DNA of 64,000 nt from assembly GCA_023053575.1 (NCBI GenBank), contig JAKZAP010000018.1, forward strand, positions 5,022,001 to 5,086,000. Direction: 5' to 3'. The position numbers and the translations under genes are program-made. This DNA is from Branchinecta lynchi (taxonomy: Eukaryota > Arthropoda > Branchiopoda > Anostraca > Branchinectidae). Under the pieces are notes generated by a model. It had not been told where the DNA came from and ran no database searches. It saw only the letters and a program-made list of their open reading frames with translations. This document shows positions 24,640 to 36,111 of this stretch, one piece after another; the stretch's first letter is position 1, and the number at the start of each line of letters is the position of its first letter.

Positions 24640-26630
24640 TTGAGTCCGATCAGTACGATTATTCCAATTTTCTCATAGTTATTTAGAGGCGAAAGCTTTT
24701 TCTACTGCATTTTATTTTATATTGTACTGAAAAAGGAAATGAAAAACGGCGAAAAGTATTAGGGTGACTGTTTATTTTTGCTTTACTGTCTCCAGCTTCA
24801 GCTGCAAACGCGGACGATTCTTTACGGGTGCATCGCACCGTAGGACAGCAGTTCTGGACAGACGGAAGGATTCAATATCGAAAGAAAACCAGTGATTCAC
24901 GAAGTTCGCGGAACAAACGGAGGGAAAGATTTATTAGTAGAGATTCATAAAAGCTAGAAGTTACTTTCAGACCTAATATAGATGGTTTTAGAATCCCATT
25001 GCCGTAGGGGCGTAGGATAGTGTGGTTCTGGATAGACGGAAGGATTTTACGTCCAAAGAAAATCATTGATTCACAACGCACACCGAACTAAGAGAGGGAC
25101 AGACTGTGAGTAGAGATTCATAACAGCTAGAAGTTACTTGCTGACCATATGGAACTGGTACTAGAATCTCATTTCCGAAATTACACCTTCGTACATAGGC
25201 TACTATGCGATAGTTCCTTGACTTTAGTATTACTGAACGAAAAGCTTTTAATCTTTCGGTTTTATTTCTGTTCTTGATTAAAACATGTCGCTATATCTCA
25301 TGCCCGAAATCTTGGCTGTATTTGTGGTTGTACCAAGCAGAAGCTAAAAATCTGAGTATGACTAACACGTCCAGGGTTGGGAGTTGGATAAATAGGTCGA
25401 TAAATAATCGATTTTCGTACAGTGGACTTTCTCTGTCGAATTTGCGGTTCCCTTTATGCGCTTGTACCTCTGTTGTTTGTTTGACGAAAGAGATTTATGA
25501 AAAATAAGTGTGCAGCCAGTGAGCAATGCTCACCATGTTCACCACTGGCTACTGAAAAGCCGTGTTTGTGTTGAGATTCAAATTTCAGTGTCATAGTAAG
25601 ATTTTTGTGGTGAGGACGGCAATAGATATTTCGAACCTCATACTAGAATAAACAGTGACACAAAATACCTTATCACAATCCAAATAATTTAATATATTCA
25701 ATCAAATCATACAAACACAATTTGGCTATTCAGTTAAACTTTAAGGGAGGCGGAGACCTTGGCAGACAAAGGTGAATGCTGGATCCGACTTTCGCAAAGA
25801 TTCAGGAGACCATGATCACGTGCGGAAACACGTTTCTGAAATTAGGTTTAGCCTAACTCTCTGAGTCTCAACTAAAATCCACAAAAGGTGTGTCCCCAGG
25901 AACGGGAAGCTTCGAGAGAGATGCAACTGTCAAGATACCCTTGATTTTGCACATAAATTGTTTTCTAAGTTTGCAGAAAAACCTCCAAGCCGCCCCTAAA
26001 CTGGAAGTTTTTTTTCTAGTGTTTAGTTCTGGTTGTTCTCTTTTCTTCATGTGTGAATGGGTATTTTTATTTGCTCTGTCTGGTCCATCTTTCAGTGAAC
26101 TGGATAGAAGATAGCTTATTCTTAATTAATTCTTTAATTTTTTCCGTAGAATTCTTTGTCTCTTTTAGTTATATTCCGTATTTTGTCTTGGGCTTTTAAG
26201 GTAATAAATATCAATCATTTCATATCGATCACTTAATATACGTATATCAATATATATATATCAGTAATATATAGATCACTTAACATATGTCTATAAGTTA
26301 TGATACCTCGGATACATATATAAACTCGGGGAATAAAATAAAAAATACGAATCAAAGAGACTAAATATAAATCTTACACAACGAATCGGGTTAGCATATT
26401 GTTTGCGGAAACTTTTAGTGCTGTTGTTTGATCACTTAATTACTAATAAAATATTGCAATTTATATTGATAGATCTCTTCTTTGAAAGATGCTCTTTCAA
26501 TTGAGGGATACTTCAATTATTTTGTTTTTAGTTGTAACTTAGCGTCTTTGTCCTTTATGCTCAAGTAATGCATAAACTGGATATGTCAGCTACGATGCTC
26601 TTGATTGACGAATCAATTGATTGCAGGCTT
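24640..26630. other. X interior, no gene recognised
   Basis: Two degenerate units of about 180 bp (gacggaaggattcaatatcg near 24,860 and gacggaaggattttacgtcc near 25,035) lie in tandem, each followed by a gattcataa(a/c)agctagaagttac phrase. The AT-rich stretch at 26,220-26,330 contains TATATA microsatellite-like text. No RNA gene or exon could be supported. Confidence 0.4.
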
Positions 26631-26659
26631 GTTTCCTTCCCCGAAGTTCACCCTGAAGA

Positions 26660-26715
26660 TTGACAGCCTGACGAGGACCCTTGACAAGAAGGGACGAAAT
26701 ATTGCTGCCAAAGCA
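26660..26715 (+). repeat. retroelement-tail-like motif 1
   Basis: A cctgacgaggacccttgac word leads through a cccttgacaagaaggg hairpin to cgaaatattgctgcc. A degenerate relative lies at about 28,950-29,000 (cctaagatgacccttgcc, then cgaaatatagc). The CTGANGA-hairpin-GAAA order is reminiscent of a hammerhead ribozyme core, but the remaining stems do not close convincingly. Confidence 0.3.
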
Positions 26716-27689
26716 CCGTAGCCGACATATCTTTTTATGCATTATTTGAATATATGTTTCAAAGTCAGCTTGGGCTCAAGGAATATTTGCCCTTTCTTGG
26801 GTGTGACTAATTTTACTTTTAATTATTCGTTGGATAGTTACTATTTTACGACTGGGTGGAAAAGATCTAAGGGAGCGGGAAGACCGAGCAACAACTGTAT
26901 AACCTGCCATGGGCACTGGTTGGACATTTAATTTATTTATATTTATTCATTTATTTCCCTCAGACCTGAGGAGTACAAATAATGTATAAAACAGAACTAT
27001 CCCTACTAATGTACACCTGTTTTGGGATTGAGCAACCCTTCGGAGGATTCGCGATCATAAAGCTATCCGTACTGGATCCATGGGTCTAGCTTGAAACAGT
27101 TTCAAATTCCCGATACTATTATGTGGGCGGAAGAAGTTTCCCATTTTCGAAAAATCTCGGGAAAATCGCAGCGGGTTCCGGGAAATGAAGGTGAATTATG
27201 AGCAAGTAATTGCCGTATCTTCGTCATAAAACTCATTTATGCCGGAAATTAGGAGCGAAATCGCAAGGGAACAAATAGGACAAGGTAAAGACGTTATTTT
27301 GTAGGCTACTATAGAAGAAGAGAGAGAGGAGTTACGTGCTTACCGGCAGATTTGCCGCAAGCCCTGCCCTGGGGAATGATCTACGCTACCGGGGTTGTGA
27401 AGGTGCTAGCCAATGCAAGAGGGCCGAGATTCCCGTGACCAGTCAGGACTTTAAAAGAAACTGTAGATGGTAGCTTTGAAATGCCGAAGGGGTTTAATCA
27501 TTCACAAAAAAATTCCAACATTTAATTTGTTACCTAAGATACTTCACTGTCAGAAGTTTCATAACCGATAGCACAAGGATGCGCAATTTCAACAGACAAC
27601 ACTTGGGATGTAATCTTTTGTGATTTTGAAAAGTTATGCATTAAATGTTACGCATTTAAAGAAAAATAAAAGAGAACGTTAAGACGAGA

Positions 27690-27935
27690 CATGTATGAAG
27701 GAATGAATGAATGAATGAATATATTTATTACCCATCTTTACATAAAAATGTCACTGATGGAGTATAAGAAAAGAAAAATGTTATCGTTAAGAAGTATGTT
27801 ATCGTTTGTTGTGAGTGAGTGAAAGTTGTGCGCTCCCGCACACGACATGGTTGTACCCTTATTGGGAGCGTTATGTTCGTTGTTTCTTTTAAGGAATGTA
27901 GAAATTAAAATGAACTGAATTGAACTGAATTAACA
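27690..27935. repeat. LINE-like 3' tail with GAAT microsatellite
   Basis: A (GAAT) run at about 27,699-27,722 and a final aactgaattgaactgaatt run bracket AT-rich text with a gctcccgcacacgac word and its partial inverse. This is compatible with a retrotransposon tail. The X copy lies near 58,504-58,749. Confidence 0.35.
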
Positions 27936-28101
27936 AGCACTGACAGGAAGAAGCGAAAAACCGGCGGAAAAGTATCTGCTGAGTTGATATTATGACGAAA
28001 AACAAAAGTCAGCCAATGCTTTTTCTGTGGTTTCTGTAAAAATAATCTGACTGCTGCAGCTCCCTAAACCAAGTGGTGCGCCTGGGATAGAGCTCCAGGC
28101 C

Positions 28102-28182
28102 GCGCACGGAGTTACGGGAAAAGGCGGATCGTTAAAAAAATTGGACCCTGGGTTCCCCGCCTTTTCCCGTAACTCCGTGCGC
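28102..28182. repeat. perfect 26-bp inverted repeat (hairpin), in X
   Basis: The arm 28,102-28,127 (starting gcgcacggagttacgg) is perfectly complementary to 28,157-28,182 with a 29-nt loop. It is flanked by direct repeats of a tattatgacga...caaaagtcagccaatgc phrase (about 27,989 and 28,198), so it looks like a small insertion inside a duplicated sequence. The X copy lies at 58,916-58,996. Confidence 0.8.
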
Positions 28183-28471
28183 TGCCTGGTATTATGACGA
28201 TATTATGACGACAAACAAAAGTCAGCCAATGCTTGTTCTGTGGTTTTTCGCTTCTTCCTGGCAATGCCTGTTATGCATAAAATTTAAACAGTTTCTGGTT
28301 TATTGGTCACGGTACAAGTCCCTTGTTTAAAGTGCCACCTATGTGTTATTTTTAATTTCTGGATATGGGGATGTGAGCAGGTTATACGAATTTGCCTTCG
28401 GGCGGGATCACTGTTCCTATGGCCAGCTTCTATCAGACTATTGTACTGGTTTGCGAACTCTGTTCACAAGC

Positions 28472-28545
28472 CCCTCGGTAACTCAAATCGTAAGAGTGCC
28501 TGCTTTGTAAGCAGAGGGTCCTGGGTTCAAATCCCGGCTGATGAG
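28472..28545 (+). pseudogene. tRNA-Thr(TGT)-like pseudogene or SINE head, in X
   Basis: The D arm (ACTC/GAGT), the anticodon arm with loop TTTGTAA (anticodon TGT) and the T arm (CTGGG, TTCAAAT, CCCGG) are all recognisable. The acceptor stem (CCCTCGG against CTGATGA) has two mismatches and a wobble, and the anticodon stem has one mismatch. A tRNA pseudogene or tRNA-derived SINE head is more likely than a working gene. Confidence 0.6.
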
Positions 28546-29097
28546 CATTTTTGTCTTTCAGTTCACTACTTACAAAATGCATAAGGTTTCAAAATTACTA
28601 ACCTAACTGTCTATACTGTCTATAGCAATTCTAGACATATAAGACAAATTCCGATTGGGTTTAAAATTCGCTTCGACAACACATACTTAATATTTCGGTG
28701 CGAAAGAGGAAAATCGCATCAGACTGTTTGTGCACGTTACCAAGTCGAGTCCCCACAGAGCCCAGTGCGCAACTCGATTGCTGAGACGATAATAATGCTC
28801 CGGACATACCTCAAAATGGCTGTTTGAAGAAAAATAGCTTCAACAAAAGACTGATCTGGAATTTTTAGAGAAGAAGTTCATAAAATTAGATATTTAAGGA
28901 AGATTCTTTAATCTTTTTCCACAAGCTAATTTTCCAGCTTGAGGGGCCTGAGCCTAAGATGACCCTTGCCAAGAAGGGCCGAAATATAGCTCTAATAAAT
29001 GTAGCTGACTCGTCCGTTTGCACCGTCAAATATGATTCACAGTCAGCTTAGGCTTAAGGACTATCTATCACCACAGTAGATACTTCAGAATGTATTA

Positions 29098-31613
29098 AAG
29101 GTTAACTTCAGACATCGAGGTTGATATCGGAAAATAACAACGAGACGGCTATTGAAAATAACCTGTCCGAGCCGAAGGCGAGGCAAGTTATGAAAAATAT
29201 CAGCCGAGCGCAGCGAGGTTGATATTTTTAAATGGCCGTCGAGATTGTTATTCCGATATCAACCGAGATGAAGGTATGTTAACTATTATAACTTTTTCGA
29301 ACAGGTATCGACATACAATCTGCTTTATAACTTTGCTTTATAACAGATAGTCATGTTTTTTTCTATTTTAACTGATGACGTATTCCCTAAGAGCTTGGTA
29401 AAACTACACTAGGCTTTTTTATTCGAAGCATCCGGCACCGAAGTATTTTTCGACCACTAGATCCAAGAAAAAAGAGCTTTTCGGGGTTGCTAAAAAAAAT
29501 AATCAAGAGATTCACCAGATTCTGATACTGTAGTTTGAAATCCTCTAGGGTGACAGCACAACATTTCGCGATTCTGCACAAAACAGTAGACTCTGCTCCT
29601 CAAATCTATGGCGTTTTTCAGCCTAGTGTGACCAGGGTTTAAATACGTTCGGACTGTGCTTTTAGTATGTTCACACGCATTTAGTATATTTGATAGCGAC
29701 AGCTTTGCAGAAGATTTGATTGCTTCGCTCAAGAAATTTGAAATCAGGCGAAAACGTGCTTTACGATGATAGTATTGCCAGTGGTCGCAGAATTCTGATG
29801 TTTGTCACATATTCTGGTATTCCTCGAAAAGTGAGCCCGGATTCTGCGACCGGTTCCTTAAATCTTGACAGATAATACAGAAATGAAGCTTAGGCACATA
29901 ATAATAAAGATGATAAAGCGAGATTTCTAGCTATTAGTTGGTAAATAAGGCGGAATTTCGTAGGCGCCAGAATGTAAAAAATTTTTGCAGCCAAAAGTCA
30001 CAAATTCCTTCAGAAAAAGGTGGCAACACTGGATACCACGTGGTCTTTGAAAATTATAATATATCTTTCATCACTTTCAAAATTATAATATATCTTTCAT
30101 TCAAAGACAGTTTTAAGTGCTCATTAACTACCTTCTTGGAGAGTAGGATGTTGTTTCAGTTGACAAGCTGTATTTTCAGTGGAAATTGATTGTGACAAGG
30201 TATGAGCTCTCGTTTTTCAACATTTATTTTACTTCTTATTTTATTTATATATATTTTTTAAGTATTTTTTTGTGTTTTTTTTTACTGAAAGTAATGTTTT
30301 TAACATATTTTTGGAGGTCAGCTTCTGGCTGTTACGGTTTCGTATCAGCCTCTCTGGAGGATGATACAAGGTCGTAACATCCTCAACAAAAGTAATTGTC
30401 ATAATATAACTTCCTGTGGGACATAAGAAGATATACATTGCATACCTGTTCGAGAAAAGGTATCAAAGGTTAACTTCAGACAACGGGGTTGATATCGGAA
30501 AATAACACCGAGACGGTCATTGAAAATAACCTGTCCAAGCTGAAGGCGAGACAGGTTATGAAAAATTTCAGCCGAGCTCAGCGAGTTTGATATTTTTAAA
30601 TGGCCGTCGAGATTGTTATTCCGATGTCGACCGAGATGGACGTATGTTAACTATTATAACTTTTTCGAACAGGTATCAACAGTTACAATCTGCTTTATAA
30701 CAGGTAGTCATGTTTTTTTTTATATTTTAAGTATTCCCTAAGAGCTTGGTCCAAAGCCTATGAGCTTTGGGAAAATATCCACCGAGCCGAAGGCTCGATA
30801 GATAGAATTTATCAAGAGAGATAGCATTAACCAACCTTAACCGGTGTTGCCACCGGTTGCAGAATTCTGTGATTTGTCACACATTTTCGTTTCTTCGACA
30901 AAGCGATCAAGAACTCTGCGACCGGTTCCTTACCAGTAAATGCAAAACCTAAGCATAAAAGTTGAGGCGTATAAATATTAAGAGGATAAAGCGAGATTTG
31001 GCTTAAAAGCCAAAAGTCACATGTTCGATCAGAAGAAGTGGCAACACTGAAGTTTCTATTAATGTACTGTCTAATCAGAGCAACATCAAGGAAACAGACT
31101 GTGGAAATTGCTAAACAGCTGCCTTTTGGATAGTAGAGGAAATGAGCTGAAGTAAGCTGGAAGTAATGTTGTTTCAGTTGACAGTTGCATTTTCATTAGG
31201 AATTTGATCGTAACAAGGGATGTCCCAGGGTGGTTGGCTAGGAAAGCGACATTTCCTTTCAGTTTTGAACGTTTTTCTCGAATGTTTTTCAGAATTTTTC
31301 TGGATTATTTTAGTATTTTTTTTATTTCTCTTTCTGAAAGTTCAACTTTTCAGTAGTTAAGAAAAAAGTGCTTGCTGAACTTCTGGCCTTCGTACAATCC
31401 TCTCTGAAGTCTGATAAGATATTGTACCAACCTCTACAAAACTCATTGACATGATATAACTACCAGTGGGACATAAGAAGATATACACTATATATCTGTT
31501 CGAGAAAAGTTATTAAAGGTTAAGTTCCGACATTGAGGTTGATATGGGAAAATAACATTGAGACGGCCATTGAGAATAATCTATCCGAGCCGACGACTTG
31601 GGTGATATTTTTA
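29098..31613. repeat. degenerate tandem array of ~1.0-1.4-kb units in X
   Basis: Units start with aaaggttaacttcagacat(c)gaggttgatatcgg at about 29,098, 30,466 and 31,515. Each has a partly palindromic head: gatatcggaaaataac, later inverted as gttattccgatatc, with ccgagccgaaggcgagg words between. A body follows with ttctgcgaccggttcctta, gtggcaacactg and tgttgtttcagttgacaa phrases. The third unit is cut by the fold-back junction. In the right copy of X the array continues past it with another unit head near 63,145. Confidence 0.7.
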
Positions 31614-34600
31614 GGGAAAGGGAAAGTTGTGGGAAAGAGAAAGTTGTGGGAAAGCGCCAGGATGACTTTCCCCAACAGCCCATTTCGTTTCCTGGTTGAG
31701 GGTAATGAATCGGGGAACAATACAGTGCTATGTATGTCACCTAACTTTCGGCCCTCCATTACTTTTGTTTAATCGTATTATTAAATATTTTCGGATAATC
31801 AGACCTGAACCTAAGGGAAATCCTCGCAGTTCACAGTGTTTCTGCTAAGACGATACCATTAACCACCTTTTTGGACAGTGCCAAGAGCTTCCTTCATTCG
31901 GTTTAGTTGGGATGGGATGGTTGATAGTGTTTTCTTCCCTAGTATCTTAAAGTCTACAAATAAAAGTATAATTCGCGAGATCGTTTTTTGTTTTGTTTTA
32001 AATGCATTAAAAGAATAAACAAGTCTGCGTTTCTATTTCTATTTGTATGAATTTTTGTTGGCGCCCTAGGCGTCTGTTGTATGACCGTATTTGGCTTTCA
32101 ATAGATTATACTAAACCTGGACATGGTTAGAATTACAAAAAATTTAATAGGATACGAACAACCAGAGGCGTTACTATCAAAAATGTTTGGCGGGGGGGCT
32201 AGGGGTTTACCGACTGGCTGGTAATTTTTACCGACTGTTTTTGCAGAAAAAAAAAAACTATTTTCAAGAAAAACTGCCGTTTTCAAGCAAAAAATGACAG
32301 TTTTGAAAAAAAGTCGACTGATTTTCTGAAAAACCGACTGTTTTGAAAAAAAATTAACTGATTTTCAGAAAAAAATGATTGTTTTCGTTAAAAAATATCA
32401 GCTGTTTTGACCGACTGGCCGAAAATATTGGGGGGTGGGGCTTCCACCTCCCCAGTCGTGACGTCGCTGTGAACAACAATCTCTTACATGTGATACACCT
32501 AAAATGCCTAAAACTGACACAGTTCAACTGATTGTTACTCTGCGTCACTCCAATTTTTTCTAAGGGAACGGGGGATTTGGTATCTGGTGTCTCACACTAC
32601 AAGGCACAAATGACATTAAGAGCTCAAAAGAAACTATACAATTTTAATTTTAATTTTTTATCCTTCTTTTTTGGGCGTTTTTTCTCGTTCAACTTTCAAT
32701 CAACTTTGAGCTTGTGTGTATGCGTAGGTTCTTCCTTGTCTCCCGAATATTAGGTAGGTAGGTAAGCTACTGATTTTTTAACCCGCCATTCTTAGAAAGT
32801 GGAGTAAGGGAAAGAAAAATAAAACATAAGAAATAGACTAAATTTTCAATCTTCTGCCAAGAAGCAGGGGATAACTCGTGCGTTGGTTGGGCCCAGTTGT
32901 CCATGATTTTTGAAAGCAACGAGGAAACATCCACAAGCGTAACATTTGCATCTTGTATTTTGAACTTCTTCTTCAATGTATGGTTATGACATATTTTTTA
33001 AGAGTTGAGCAGGTGCTTCGCGTATTTAAAACAACACGATGCCGTCTTTTTGATTCGCCGAACATGAGTGACACCAGAGCCTCGTTTTTGTTGCAACAGC
33101 GCTGCCGCATCGCTACTGCAGCACTTCTTTGCTTTTGCACAATATGCGTTTTTGAATTCACTTTCTTCTTGGTTGATCGGCAGCGCTGCAGCACCTTGCA
33201 GGGAAACACGAACTTGGTCGGTGACCAAAGGTTCGTTCCAGCTCTGCCCGAAAGTTACTAAATAGTTACTTTTCAGTCACTTTCACCGTTCCAGCTCGTC
33301 AAAAAGTTACAGGGAGCACAAGGAAGATCGTTACTTCGAAGTAACTTTTTGTAAAGATAGTACCCGACCGTCTTTAGCACTTTCACTTTCCAAGAGCCTC
33401 AGAAGTGAACTCGGGGCAGCAAAATCAGACAAGGTGTAATTGCTAAAATAAGCAGGAAATTATTATGTGATCTTCAGCTGTACTTGGCCTTTAGCTTCTC
33501 TTCAAATATGATTTGCTGATTAACCCCAAAGTATTTTTTTGTAAACCTCGTTGACGATTTACCGGTCGGTTTGGTGACTTGCTTGGGACTGTGGCAGGAA
33601 TGAATTTGAAACGCCTGTAACTCAGATGGCAATTTTTGCACTATATAATATTAAGTTTCAAATTAAACTTAAATAATATTGTCCATTAAATTTCTCAGAG
33701 TTATTTAGAGGCGAAAGCCTTTTCTGTTGCTTTGTATTTTAGTGTTGTCATTATTCTATATATTGTAGGAGAAAAAGATAATTGACTTATGAACCTTGTT
33801 AACCACCTTTGAAATCATTGGCTTCTAGATAGTAGAATCTTGGGCGTTCCATTCGTTATAAAGACTAAACATTGTGCTAACAAATTTGCTCGGGAATAAG
33901 AACGACTGTTGCGATTCTGGCTAGGAAACAATTATAGTTAAAATAAGGATTTGGCGACCAAAAAGACACAACCGGAATAGAGACAGAGAATTAACGGGCA
34001 CATAGTCAATGTCACTGCTCCATTAGCTCCTCTTCTCCTTCACTTGAAGAATATGTTTCAAAATAATTACCAAGCCGTTCTTTTGCAGCAAAACCAAATA
34101 ATTTTGTTCTGTTCATCCTTCCCCATCTCTTCTTGAATTCAAGAAACACGCGCTATCTCGTCCTGTAGTAACTCGTCCGTTCCAGGTAGTAGTTAATTTC
34201 TGACGTCACACGTAGTTACTCCGAAGTAACTCCGAAGAGGGGCTGGAACGAACCCCAAGTCCGTGATTCTTGAGAAGCGCTGCCGTCTTCCTCGGAAGCA
34301 CTGCAGTGCAAAAACGGATGTAGAAAGAATCGTCCGAGAAGGGAACCTGCAGCATGCAAGAAAAACGAGGCTCAGTCACGAGATGGTACAGAAGGAGTGC
34401 AGAAGCTGCCGTACAAATTTCTCAAAGCTTTAAGCCGCGTTCACATTGACGGGTATTTCCCACTAAGCTACGCAACCTGTGCGTTGCGCTTGTGGCGACG
34501 CAACGCAGAGCTTACGCAGACAAATAAAATGGAACGCAAGAGTAGAACCAATTTCTATTCTTGCGTTGCGTCGACGCGTTACACATGAGATTTTTTAGTG

Positions 34601-35302
34601 AAGAATTTAAGTTTTTGAAGAGAAACTGGAGAATAACCTACTACTGATGAAGAAAAACTTACTAATGATGATTAAAACTTACTGATTAATGAAATAAATG
34701 AAAATTTCGTAGAGGAAGCTGAAAGAGGAAAATATAAATACGCAACTAGCGTGACATGTTCTCGCGCAGGTGTGAAAGATACGCTACAAAACGCAAGATA
34801 AACGCATATGCGACGCGTCGCAACGACGCGTCAATGCGAAAGCGGCTTTACGGTTATAGCGTTGGGGACGATACTCCCGTAGGTGGTACGGATAGATTTA
34901 CAAACTTCTTGAACAACTAAGAGCAAAATTTTAACGATGAAGATTTGAATGTTATGCCAAGCCATCGTAGAGAGTCTGTGATTGGACGATGAAAGATCCT
35001 AGAGATGATCCCACGGACGTACCGGCCCTGGTCTGAACCTACAACTTGGGTGGAGTGTCGGTTCACAAATGCCCTGAACCCACAACTCCACCCATCACCT
35101 CCACCTTCACCCCATTTAACTTTTTTAACCACCTTACTAAAAGGATCCGATTCCGGCACTCAAAGTGGCTTAAATTACCCATTCAGTCTCTGGTTTCCCA
35201 GGACATATCCATTACTCCTTCTCTAATTTAGATCACGTTCTTATTTTTTCATTAGCGATGTGCTTTTAGTGGTCATCGCATTTCTTTTCTTTCGTCCCCA
35301 CG
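31610..35302 (-). repeat. inverted partial copy of X (first 3,693 bp)
   Basis: The stretch is the reverse complement of 18,911-22,603, and equally of 49,722-53,415. At its left edge the forward copy and the inverted copy share only TTTA (31,610-31,613). At its right edge it abuts the left end of the Polinton. It carries the inverted MITE copies at 32,158-32,468, 33,230-34,254 and 34,433-34,847. At the site corresponding to 22,365 it has the base of the right X copy; at the poly-A near 20,675 it has the length of the left copy. Confidence 0.95.
34433..34847. mobile_element. Harbinger-type MITE, inverted X copy
   Basis: Reverse complement of 19,366-19,780, with the same ends and flanking TTA/TAA. 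Confidence 0.75.
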
Positions 35303-35889
35303 AGTAGTTATATAAAGGGGGTTCTAGCTCACCATCCCCCCAATTTCAAAACCCCATTTTAACATCAATTTCTTAAATTTTAACATCCTTTTTACCAAAT
35401 TATCCCCCTTTTTAAGAACATTTTTATTTTCTTACTTCCAAAATAAAGGATACAAGAAATGAGAATATTACCCTTTACTACATATAAAATACTACAATAT
35501 ACTACTACTTCTTTTTTTTTACATTTTTCATTTTTTTATTCAAATATTACTGAGTAAACAGTTCTAAATCCACATATGTTTCTTTGTTCTTGTTTTCGCG
35601 TACAATCGGTTGCAAAACTAGATTTTTCTTTAAAAGTAATTCGTTAGCAATGGCATTATATTTCTGTGTTATAAACAAATCACAGGGTTTGTCATTATGA
35701 TTAATAACTACAACCAACTTATCACCATATTTTGTCTTAGCAATTCTCATTTTAACAATAGTATATTTCAATCCAAGAACTAGTTCTTCTTTCCTGATTG
35801 TCTCATTGTATTTATTCATTCTGATTGTATTCAAGACTTCCTTTGCGGACTCCATTTATTAGGGGATGATTTTATTAAATAAAAATCCA
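35303..35889. repeat. left terminal inverted repeat of the Polinton (587 bp)
   Basis: Reverse complement of 49,135-49,721 as far as I can read. It carries the minus-strand copy of the 102-aa gene and, at its outer tip, a TATATAAAG box directed inward (35,310-35,318). Its inner edge lies only 34 bp from the 102-aa start codon. Confidence 0.95.
35547..35855 (-). CDS. TIR-borne 102-aa protein, left copy (possible OB-fold-like)
   Basis: Function unknown. The protein is small and soluble-looking, mixed charge, with no signal peptide or membrane helix. The centre (residues about 28-66) alternates hydrophobic strands around a 'RIAKTKYGDKLVVVI' segment followed by 'DLFITQKYNAI'. A strand, then TKYG, then strand, then a Phe/Leu-x-x-x-x-Tyr turn is a layout I associate with small OB-fold-like or nucleic-acid-binding proteins of large DNA elements, but this is inference from pattern. 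It is identical to the right-TIR copy at 49,169-49,477, so the element has two outward-facing copies. The start has the ccctaataaATGG context shared by the late genes. Confidence 0.8.
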   Translation of the reverse strand: MESAKEVLNTIRMNKYNETIRKEELVLGLKYTIVKMRIAKTKYGDKLVVVINHNDKPCDLFITQKYNAIANELLLKKNLVLQPIVRENKNKETYVDLELFTQ

Positions 35890-35949
35890 AAGCTCCTAAT
35901 TACCGGCAGATCGTAACACCTGTGGTGTGAGAGATGCGTCACACTAAAT

Positions 35950-35969
35950 ATTCTCGAATATTCTCGAAT
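35950..35969. promoter_or_regulatory. heat-shock element, four perfect pentamers
   Basis: The pentamers aTTCt, cGAAt, aTTCt and cGAAt follow each other without gaps: four alternating nTTCn/nGAAn units, the consensus for trimeric heat-shock factor binding. The site lies about 55 bp upstream of the TATA box at 36,025 and about 500 bp upstream of the 258-aa frame. Confidence 0.75.
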
Positions 35970-36010
35970 ATTTAGATGCGTCACCTCCAGCAGATAGCAA
36001 GACTCGGCGG

Positions 36011-36033
36011 AGAAGATTCGCGAATATATATAG
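36011..36033 (+). promoter_or_regulatory. second heat-shock element abutting a TATA box
   Basis: aGAAg, aTTCg and cGAAt (36,011-36,025) are three perfect contiguous heat-shock pentamers, running directly into tatatatag (36,025-36,033), a TATA box. Transcription should start near 36,055-36,065. The layout matches animal hsp promoters. This is the only gene of the element with a clear RNA-polymerase-II-type core promoter. Confidence 0.75.
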
Positions 36034-36111
36034 TGTCGCGCATCTGGTTAAGGAGACATTTGTAAACAAGTTGAGATTAAGAAGGTGTTGAAGAAAGAAA
36101 AAATTTCCAGT

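Larger units (their letters stand above)
18911..31613 (+). repeat. segment X, copy 1 (12.7-kb direct duplication)
   Basis: The sequence from cgtggggacg at 18,911 to gatattttta at 31,613 recurs as 49,722-62,427. I found only homopolymer length changes (a poly-A near 20,675, a poly-C near 22,690 and a poly-G near 23,860) and about two substitutions (near 22,365 and 25,470). The upstream neighbour here is ordinary host DNA (…ccccccttg), so this copy looks like the locus without the Polinton. The copy stops in a fold-back junction at 31,610-31,613. No long host gene is visible in X. Confidence 0.95.

Noticed and set aside
26660..26715. Hammerhead-ribozyme-like CTGACGA-hairpin-GAAA motif
   Set aside because: Stem II closes only partly, and stems I and III are not formed by neighbouring bases. 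The second copy (28,951) lacks the CTGANGA core.
28472..28545. Functional tRNA-Thr gene
   Set aside because: The acceptor stem has mismatches and the anticodon stem is imperfect, so it is called a pseudogene or SINE head.
18987..34588. Many 60-100-codon open frames in X repeated in two or three copies
   Set aside because: They are repeated only because X is duplicated. They lack domains, overlap on both strands, and several lie inside MITEs or simple repeats.
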